Shown: positions 5,554 through 9,569 of the stretch, piece by piece
Layout of the letters: each line of letters starts with the position of its first letter
Numbering within the stretch: the first letter of the stretch is position 1
Source of the DNA: Eubacteriales Family XIII. Incertae Sedis bacterium
GTDB lineage: Bacteria; Bacillota; Clostridia; Peptostreptococcales; Anaerovoracaceae
Length of the DNA: 9,569 nucleotides
Direction: 5' to 3'
Assembly: GCA_031263875.1 (NCBI GenBank)
Contig: JAISEX010000076.1
Span: 1-9,569 of the forward strand
Notes under the pieces: model-generated
What the model was told of the DNA's origin: nothing
What the model saw: the letters and a program-made list of their open reading frames with translations, nothing else
The model's database searches: none
Program-made: the position numbers and the translations under genes

Positions 5554-6444
5554 ATGAGCAAAATATCAATCAGATTTTTCGATGACCAAGAAGTACGCGC
5601 CGTCTGGGACGATGAGGCATCCAAGTGGTGGTTTTCCGTCGTTGATGTTGTCGGCGTGTTGAGCCAGAGCGTGGATGCGCGGAACTACTGGTATGTGTTA
5701 AAAAGCCGCTTGAAAAAGGTTGGGAGCGAAGTCCTTACAAATTGTAAGGGGTTCAAGCTCATAGCGCCTGATGGCAAATACCGCATGACGGACTGCCTCG
5801 CAAACGACGGCGTTATCGCGCTTGCCAAGGAGTTCCCAGGGAAAAAAGCCAACCGCTTTATCGAGTGGTTTACCTATTCCGACGATACGATTGATGGCAA
5901 GAGCAAATCTAAAGCGTATGCGCTTTTCGATAGCTCGTTGCTTGATGAAATCGAAGTTGGCACCGCCAAGGGATTGCAACAGATTCACGGCTACCTGTTT
6001 GGCGGTCTGTACGACTTCGCTGGGCAGATAAGAACACTCAATATCGCCAAGGGCGGCTTTCAGTTTGCAATGGCGCAATACCTCACGGACGCGCTGCGCA
6101 CCGTTGAGCGGATGCCGGAGGGCAGCTTCGACGAGATTATAGACAAATATGTTGAGATGAATGTCGCCCATCCGTTCATGGAGGGCAACGGCAGAAGCAC
6201 GAGGATATGGTTCGACCTTATATTGAAAAAAAACTTGAAGCTCTGCGTGGATTGGAGCAAGGTCGGCAAGAAAGAGTACCTTGACGCGATGGTCAGGAGC
6301 GCGTCGGACCGCATTGCGATAAAAGCTCTGCTGAAACCCGCGCTGACCAACAAGATAAACGACCGTGAGGTGTTCATGAAAGGCGTTGACTATTCGTATT
6401 ATTACGAGCAAAACAGAGACATCACCGGTGGTAGCGAAGTATAG
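5554..6444 (+). CDS. Fic-domain protein with Bro-N N-terminus
   Basis: Fic enzymes transfer AMP, or sometimes other groups, from nucleotides to target hydroxyls. This 296-residue protein joins a Bro-N/antirepressor-like domain (about 1-108: [20 protein letters not shown], later [13 protein letters not shown]) to a Fic domain (about 120-265). The active site [12 protein letters not shown] at 206-217 matches HxFx(D/E)GNGRxxR exactly, with catalytic His206 and phosphate-binding residues intact. Near the C-terminus SYYYEQ at 281-286 resembles the self-inhibitory (S/T)xxxE(G/N) helix of class III Fic proteins, with Gln replacing Gly/Asn after Glu285. No separate antitoxin gene is adjacent, consistent with built-in inhibition. 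ATG 5554 has AAGGA two to three bases upstream, which is tight but usable. Confidence 0.9.
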   Translation: MSKISIRFFDDQEVRAVWDDEASKWWFSVVDVVGVLSQSVDARNYWYVLKSRLKKVGSEVLTNCKGFKLIAPDGKYRMTDCLANDGVIALAKEFPGKKANRFIEWFTYSDDTIDGKSKSKAYALFDSSLLDEIEVGTAKGLQQIHGYLFGGLYDFAGQIRTLNIAKGGFQFAMAQYLTDALRTVERMPEGSFDEIIDKYVEMNVAHPFMEGNGRSTRIWFDLILKKNLKLCVDWSKVGKKEYLDAMVRSASDRIAIKALLKPALTNKINDREVFMKGVDYSYYYEQNRDITGGSEV

Positions 6445-6450
6445 CATGGA

Positions 6451-6790
6451 ATGCAATGGCGAAATTGGTTGACTACATCATTTTTCTGCGAGTACATAGA
6501 GAGCTTAAGCGTAATGCATTACAAGAAGATGTTTAGTGAATACCTGGTCAACGTAAACGATAAACCTAGGTTGCTTGTCTTTGACGATACGGTTTTTGTG
6601 AAGCCTTTACCGGAGTTGGCAGGCAGACAAGCCGATGTATTGATGGATTATCCGTGTATCCAGAAGAAATACCCGAGCGTGAAAAGCACTACATTATTGA
6701 TGCGGATAGTTGAGAACTGCTTCGGGATATCGTGGCGATACCGATTATCCCAATGTCGAAGCCGAGGAAGACGAAGCTGTAGTGCAATAA
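6451..6790 (+). pseudogene. unrecognised degenerate coding fragment after Fic
   Basis: A frame open from 6451 runs through HYKKMFSEYLVNVNDK and LLVFDDTVFVKPLPE, which looks like real protein, but I do not recognise the family. From about 6640 two other frames also look protein-like. One contains REKHYIIDAD before a TGA. The other contains YPNVEAEEDEAVVQ, an acidic tail ending at TAA 6788-6790. I infer one or more frameshifts in a decayed gene. The open frame continues only by chance into the DUF4143-like tail that follows. There is no convincing ribosome site at 6451. Confidence 0.35.
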
Positions 6791-6972
6791 AAAATGGTCT
6801 TCCCAAATACTATCAGCTAACGACATCAATGGCGGATACCGGCGTTGCACAGCGCGAGCTACGACCGTTACAGTCGATAAAAGGCCAGTATCTCAAATTT
6901 ATTATAAACACAGACAAAATGCCGTTTACCGACTACAACGGAATAACCCAAATAAATAGTATCGATTTTCTG
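6784..6972 (+). pseudogene. C-terminal remnant of a DUF4143-type ATP-binding protein
   Basis: The segment reading IKNGLPKYYQLT, AQRELRPLQSIKGQY and TDYNGITQINSIDFL matches the extreme C-terminus of the AAA/DUF4143 ATPase family, where a nuclease-like fold precedes an IDFL ending. The P-loop AAA domain and most of DUF4143 are absent, and the upstream frame is unrelated. This is a roughly 60-residue scrap left by a deletion or recombination. Its frame then runs on into the leader of the response regulator gene. Confidence 0.55.
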
Positions 6973-7007
6973 TCACATCGGAAAAGGTTCGGTTGGAAGG
7001 CCATGTA

Positions 7008-7697
7008 ATGCCAAACATATTTTTAGTTGAGGACGACCGGGAAATCGCGAAGAATCTGACGCTTTTGTTGCGTTCGGAGGGCTTTGCTGTTACCGCGGCC
7101 GCGACGCAGCGGGAAGCGCTTTCCGCGCTCGGCGGGAATACTTTTGACGTGGCGCTGATCGACGTGTCCCTGCCGGACGGCAACGGATTCGCCGTGTGTA
7201 CGGCGGTGAAGGAAAAGGGGCCGGATATCCCCGTGCTTTTCCTGACGGCGGCCGGCGACGAGATCAGCGTTGTCACGGGACTGAACATGGGCGCGGACGA
7301 TTACATTACGAAACCATTTCGCCCGCGGGAGCTGATTGCCCGGATCGGAGCGGCGCTGCGAAAGAGCGGGCATGCGCAATCGTCCTTTGAGATCGGCGGC
7401 CTGCAGATCGATACGGCGAGCGGTTTGGTAAAAAAGGCGGGCCGGGAAGTCTATCTTTCGGCGCTGGAATACCGTCTGCTGTTGGTGTTTTTGAGCAACC
7501 GGGGAGCGATCCTCACGCGCGGCAAGCTCCTTGACGAACTGTGGGACGCGGCAGGGGAATTTGTCAACGACAACACGCTGACCGTCTACATCAAGCGCCT
7601 GCGTGAAAAAATCGAGGACGATCCAGCGAATCCGCGCATCATTCTGACCGTCCGCGGCACGGGTTATAAATTAGGAGATCAGGGTGTTTCGGAATAG
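7008..7697 (+). CDS. OmpR/PhoB-family response regulator
   Basis: The 229-residue protein receives phosphate from the kinase encoded directly after it and binds DNA as a transcription regulator. The receiver domain (about 2-120) has acidic Asp9/Asp10, phospho-acceptor Asp52 in LIDVSLPDG, Thr80 and Lys102 in TKPF. The C-terminal winged helix (about 127-225) shows the OmpR pattern LSALEYRLLLVF, LLDELWD, the recognition helix NTLTVYIKRLREKI and the wing RGTGYKL. ATG 7008 is preferred over the upstream TTG 6993 because GGAAGG at 6995-7000 sits seven bases before it and family members begin at this point. It overlaps the kinase gene by 14 bases. Target genes are not evident here. Confidence 0.95.
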   Translation: MPNIFLVEDDREIAKNLTLLLRSEGFAVTAAATQREALSALGGNTFDVALIDVSLPDGNGFAVCTAVKEKGPDIPVLFLTAAGDEISVVTGLNMGADDYITKPFRPRELIARIGAALRKSGHAQSSFEIGGLQIDTASGLVKKAGREVYLSALEYRLLLVFLSNRGAILTRGKLLDELWDAAGEFVNDNTLTVYIKRLREKIEDDPANPRIILTVRGTGYKLGDQGVSE

Positions 7698-8676
7698 AGA
7701 ACTTCGGCGGTTCGGGCTTTTATTCCTCATGCTGGCCGCGATCGTAATAACGGCGGGGTTTCTCATGGATCCGGCGGCGGGAATAATCGCGCTTGCGTCC
7801 TCCGCCTGCTTCGGAACGGCGTTTTTCGTTTTCACGAGGGCACGCTATCGCAATCTCGCGCGGATTTCAAAGCAGATCGATCAGGTGCTTCACAGCGCGG
7901 ACCAGTTGGATCTGAGCGGTTTTGACGAGGGAGAGCTCTCGATTTTACAGAGCGAGATCACGAAGATGACCCTGCGCATTCGCGAGCAAAACGACGCGCT
8001 GAAAAAGGACAAACGCTATCTGGCAGATTCGCTGGCCGATATCGCGCATCAGTTGCGCACGCCGCTCACCTCGGCTAATCTGATCCTCTCGTTTTTGGCG
8101 AAAAATCCCGACGAAAGAGAGCAGCAAACTTTTGTCCGTGAACTGGAGGGTTTGCTGATGCAGATGGACTGGCTGATCACGTCCCTGCTGAAGCTCTCCC
8201 GCCTGGACGCGGGCGTCGTGGCGTTTCAAAGCGAGCGCGTCGGCGTGAAGGAATTGCTGGCGTCCGCGCTGAAGCCGCTTGCCATCCCCATGGAGCTGCG
8301 CAATATCGACGTGCGCGTGGCGGCGCCGGAAGGCACTGCGATACGCGGCGACGCGGGCTGGCTTTCGGAAGCGATTCAAAATATCCTGAAAAACTGTATG
8401 GAAAGCGCCGGCGAATACGGGAAAATCGAGATTGCCTGCACGGATAATGCCCTGTTTGTCGAGTTGGTAATACGCGATAACGGCCCTGGTTTCGACCAGG
8501 AGGATCTGCCCCGCCTGTTTGACCGCTTTTACCGCGGGAAAAATGTCAGCGCCACGGGATACGGCATCGGCCTCGCGCTCAGCAAGATGATCGTTTCCGG
8601 GCAGGGCGGAACGGTGACGGCCAAAAATCACCCGCAGGGCGGCGCGGTCTTTGCGCTGCGGTTTCCGCAGGCGTAG
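7684..8676 (+). CDS. sensor histidine kinase with minimal extracytoplasmic loop
   Basis: This 330-residue membrane kinase phosphorylates the preceding regulator. Two transmembrane helices (about 11-28 and 32-50) are separated by only three or so residues, so it lacks a periplasmic or extracellular sensor domain, as in intramembrane-sensing kinases. The H-box AHQLRTPLTS holds His122. The N-box includes Asn237, followed by DNGPGF at 265-270 and GYGIGLALSK at 292-301 of the HATPase domain. GTG 7684 is the start, with AGGAG at 7673-7677 six bases upstream, and it overlaps the regulator's end. Such kinases often depend on a neighbouring ABC transporter for sensing, but none follows here, so the signal is unknown. 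Confidence 0.93.
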   Translation: MFRNRELRRFGLLFLMLAAIVITAGFLMDPAAGIIALASSACFGTAFFVFTRARYRNLARISKQIDQVLHSADQLDLSGFDEGELSILQSEITKMTLRIREQNDALKKDKRYLADSLADIAHQLRTPLTSANLILSFLAKNPDEREQQTFVRELEGLLMQMDWLITSLLKLSRLDAGVVAFQSERVGVKELLASALKPLAIPMELRNIDVRVAAPEGTAIRGDAGWLSEAIQNILKNCMESAGEYGKIEIACTDNALFVELVIRDNGPGFDQEDLPRLFDRFYRGKNVSATGYGIGLALSKMIVSGQGGTVTAKNHPQGGAVFALRFPQA

Positions 8677-8687
8677 GAGGGGGACGG

Positions 8688-8725
8688 CAGGGAGCATCCT
8701 ACAAGAACATTGCCTCGCTGTTTTT
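8688..8725 (+). terminator. possible terminator after the kinase gene
   Basis: CAGGGAG (8688-8694) pairs with CTCGCTG (8714-8720) except for one G/G mismatch, and five Ts follow at 8721-8725. The loop is about 19 bases, so the hairpin is only moderate. It lies in the 47-bp gap between the kinase gene and the convergent DUF2442 gene and would end the two-component transcript. Confidence 0.3.
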
Positions 8726-8963
8726 ATACGGGCGTACTGTTATAGTAAAGCTCATCGGGACAGATGTCCTGCCCGTGTACCCATTCAATACTTAATCCCG
8801 CAGGTTTAACGGTATTGAAAATAGCGGGGTTTTTCAGCTCATTAAAGGGTCGGAAATCGAGATACGGCTTGACATCGAACACCTTTTTTTCATCATTACT
8901 GAACGTTACAAGCAGGCAATAATCTGCTTGCGGCGTTACCTTGACAGCTTTTGGGCGTATCAT
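8724..8963 (-). CDS. DUF2442 domain protein
   Basis: This 79-residue protein matches the DUF2442 pattern: a beta-rich start (VKVTPQADYCLLVTFSNDEK), VFDVKPYLDF, FNELKNPAIF and IEWVHGQDICPDELY at the end. Its biochemical role is not established. Proteins of this kind are often encoded next to DUF4160 proteins in small two-gene cassettes that look toxin-antitoxin-like but are unproven. ATG 8963 has AAGGTG about six bases upstream, and that ribosome site overlaps the DUF4160 stop codon, with a four-base gap between genes. Translation is therefore probably coupled. The frame appears intact although its upstream partner gene is interrupted. Confidence 0.85.
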   Translation of the reverse strand: MIRPKAVKVTPQADYCLLVTFSNDEKKVFDVKPYLDFRPFNELKNPAIFNTVKPAGLSIEWVHGQDICPDELYYNSTPV

Positions 8964-8967
8964 AAAA

Positions 8968-9392
8968 TCACCTTAATCCCTCAATTTTAATGACTTCGCC
9001 GCTCTCGTTCCATGCCGTCCACGCGGCGTTAAGTTCGTCCGTGTGGAGTTCACACCAAGCCTCAACGAGCCTCCGTTGTTTTTTCGGCAATTCACCCGTA
9101 ACGAGATTTCCCTCAAAGTCGTAGACGCCTTCGTATTCGGGATATTTGGCGTGAAAGTATGAAACTTGTTTCATACTTTGGCCATGCGCGATTTTGCGCG
9201 AAGCGCAAAATAATCGCGCGGCATTAGATGATAGTTGTCTCCATGTGTACGTTGAAACTACAACGCGCACTGAGTTTTACAGTTTGTTTGCACCGCAAAG
9301 CGGCGGGGAGACAAATGTGGGATATTATGTCGACCGCCTAGCTCTTTATAGATATAGATCAATATCCCGTAGAATTGCGATATTATCGGCAA
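8968..9392 (-). pseudogene. DUF4160 gene split by a 158-bp insert
   Basis: The 3' part (8968-9156) encodes FHAKYPEYEGVYDFEG, then GELPKKQRRLVEAW and a C-terminal KIEGLR, the typical second half of DUF4160. The missing N-terminus lies upstream at 9315-9392. It reads from TTG 9392 as 26 codons, (M)PIISQFYGILIYIYK followed by ELGGRHNIPH, the characteristic DUF4160 start with AAAGGTGG as a well-placed ribosome site. Removing 9157-9314 joins Pro-His to Phe-His-Ala-Lys in frame and restores an 88-residue protein. As it stands, the insert shifts the frame and brings a TAG stop. A shortened product from ATG 9174 is possible but lacks the domain's N-terminal half and a ribosome site. No function is known for the family. 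Confidence 0.85.
9157..9314. mobile_element. 158-bp palindrome-built insert in the DUF4160 gene
   Basis: The insert is defined by the interrupted gene on both sides. It consists of three foldable blocks. The first is a perfect 12-bp inverted repeat with a TT centre (9154-9179), whose base coincides with the left junction. The second is a strong hairpin at 9186-9219 with GCGCGAT/ATCGCGC and TTTGCGC/GCGCAAA arms around a GAA loop. The third is an 80-nt domain closed by TTGTCTCC (9235-9242) with GGAGACAA (9307-9314), ending exactly at the right junction. There are no long terminal inverted repeats, no coding capacity, and at most a 2-bp TT duplication. Subterminal hairpins without target duplication recall IS200/IS605-derived elements, but the family is not identified. 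Confidence 0.75.
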
Positions 9393-9441
9393 TTTGAAGC
9401 CACCTTTCCGTTACATACTGCTCACTTACTCATCTAATTTT

Positions 9442-9470
9442 ATTATAGGCAGAGCGCTCTTTTGCGTCAA
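9442..9470 (-). promoter_or_regulatory. promoter of the DUF4160-DUF2442 operon with spacer palindrome
   Basis: Read on the minus strand, TTGACG (9470-9465) and a perfect TATAAT (9447-9442) are separated by 17 bases. The spacer contains the perfect 10-bp palindrome AGAGCGCTCT (9451-9460), placed where a dimeric repressor would block RNA polymerase. Transcription should start near 9435, about 43 bases before the TTG start of the DUF4160 gene. Confidence 0.8.
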
Positions 9471-9510
9471 GCCGGAATAATGGATTTAGATAAAAGCGCA
9501 CTCCGCCCAA

Positions 9511-9557
9511 GTGACAATTCAGTCACCGGAAAGTCACCGGGGTGTCATGCGCGCATG
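9511..9557. repeat. short direct repeats and palindrome at the right edge
   Basis: AGTCACCGG occurs at 9521-9529 and 9532-9540, an 11-bp spacing of about one helical turn. GTGAC at 9511-9515 is inverse to the GTCAC of the first copy. The perfect 12-bp palindrome CATGCGCGCATG follows at 9546-9557, just before TACAGT (9559-9564), which could be a -10 element. The arrangement looks like operator sites for a gene beyond the window, but no -35 element is convincing. Confidence 0.4.
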
Positions 9558-9569
9558 GTACAGTAAGAG

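Noticed and set aside
9154..9219. CRISPR array
   Set aside because: The repeats are inverted rather than direct, there are no regular spacers, and no cas genes are present.
9235..9314. Possible tRNA gene
   Set aside because: The outline is cloverleaf-like, but there is no U33, no GTTCRA-type T-loop, no D-loop GG and no CCA on either strand.

Overview
The window looks like a chromosomal segment of an anaerobic Bacillota bacterium, probably Clostridia-like and uncultured. The reasons are strong AGGAGG-type ribosome binding sites, TTG/GTG starts beside ATG, the gene order hisB-hisH-hisA-hisF-hisI-hisE, an OmpR-type regulator paired with a short two-helix kinase, and Fic, HTH and DUF4160/DUF2442 genes of types common in gut Firmicutes. 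The lineage is an inference from style and gene content; there is no rRNA to confirm it.

Positions 1-4606 hold the distal part of a histidine operon on the + strand. hisB, hisH and hisA are tightly coupled by ATGA overlaps. After hisA the operon loosens: 264 bp before hisF, 96 bp before hisI and 399 bp before hisE. These gaps are not featureless. Upstream of hisB there is a tandem repeat (75-nt copies offset by 124 bp) and a hairpin with a GNRA tetraloop. Before hisF there is a roughly 45-bp periodic series of TAATGGAA stop/start motifs. Between hisI and hisE there is a GC-rich foldable stretch followed by an 88-bp element with perfect 14-bp terminal inverted repeats. All six enzymes appear intact with their catalytic residues, so the pathway from phosphoribosyl-ATP to imidazole acetol phosphate reduction is covered here except for hisG, hisC and hisD, which must lie elsewhere.

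Positions 4607-6990 are an accessory scrapyard. A consensus promoter (4878-4906) precedes a small Cro/CI-type HTH gene whose natural start appears frameshifted. It is followed by a 5'-truncated FtsK/SpoIIIE translocase tail, an intact Bro-N/Fic fusion protein, and a chimeric ORF made of an unrecognised fragment plus the tail of a DUF4143-type ATPase.

Positions 7008-8676 encode a two-component system: an OmpR/PhoB response regulator overlapping a histidine kinase with almost no extracytoplasmic loop. No ABC transporter of the kind often paired with such kinases follows.

Positions 8724-9470 (- strand) carry a small DUF4160-DUF2442 operon behind a near-consensus promoter with a perfect palindrome in its spacer. 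The DUF4160 gene is split exactly between its Pro-His and Phe-His-Ala-Lys codons by a 158-bp insert made almost wholly of nested palindromes. This is the most unusual structure in the window. The right edge (9511-9557) has further short direct and inverted repeats that may belong to an unseen neighbouring promoter.
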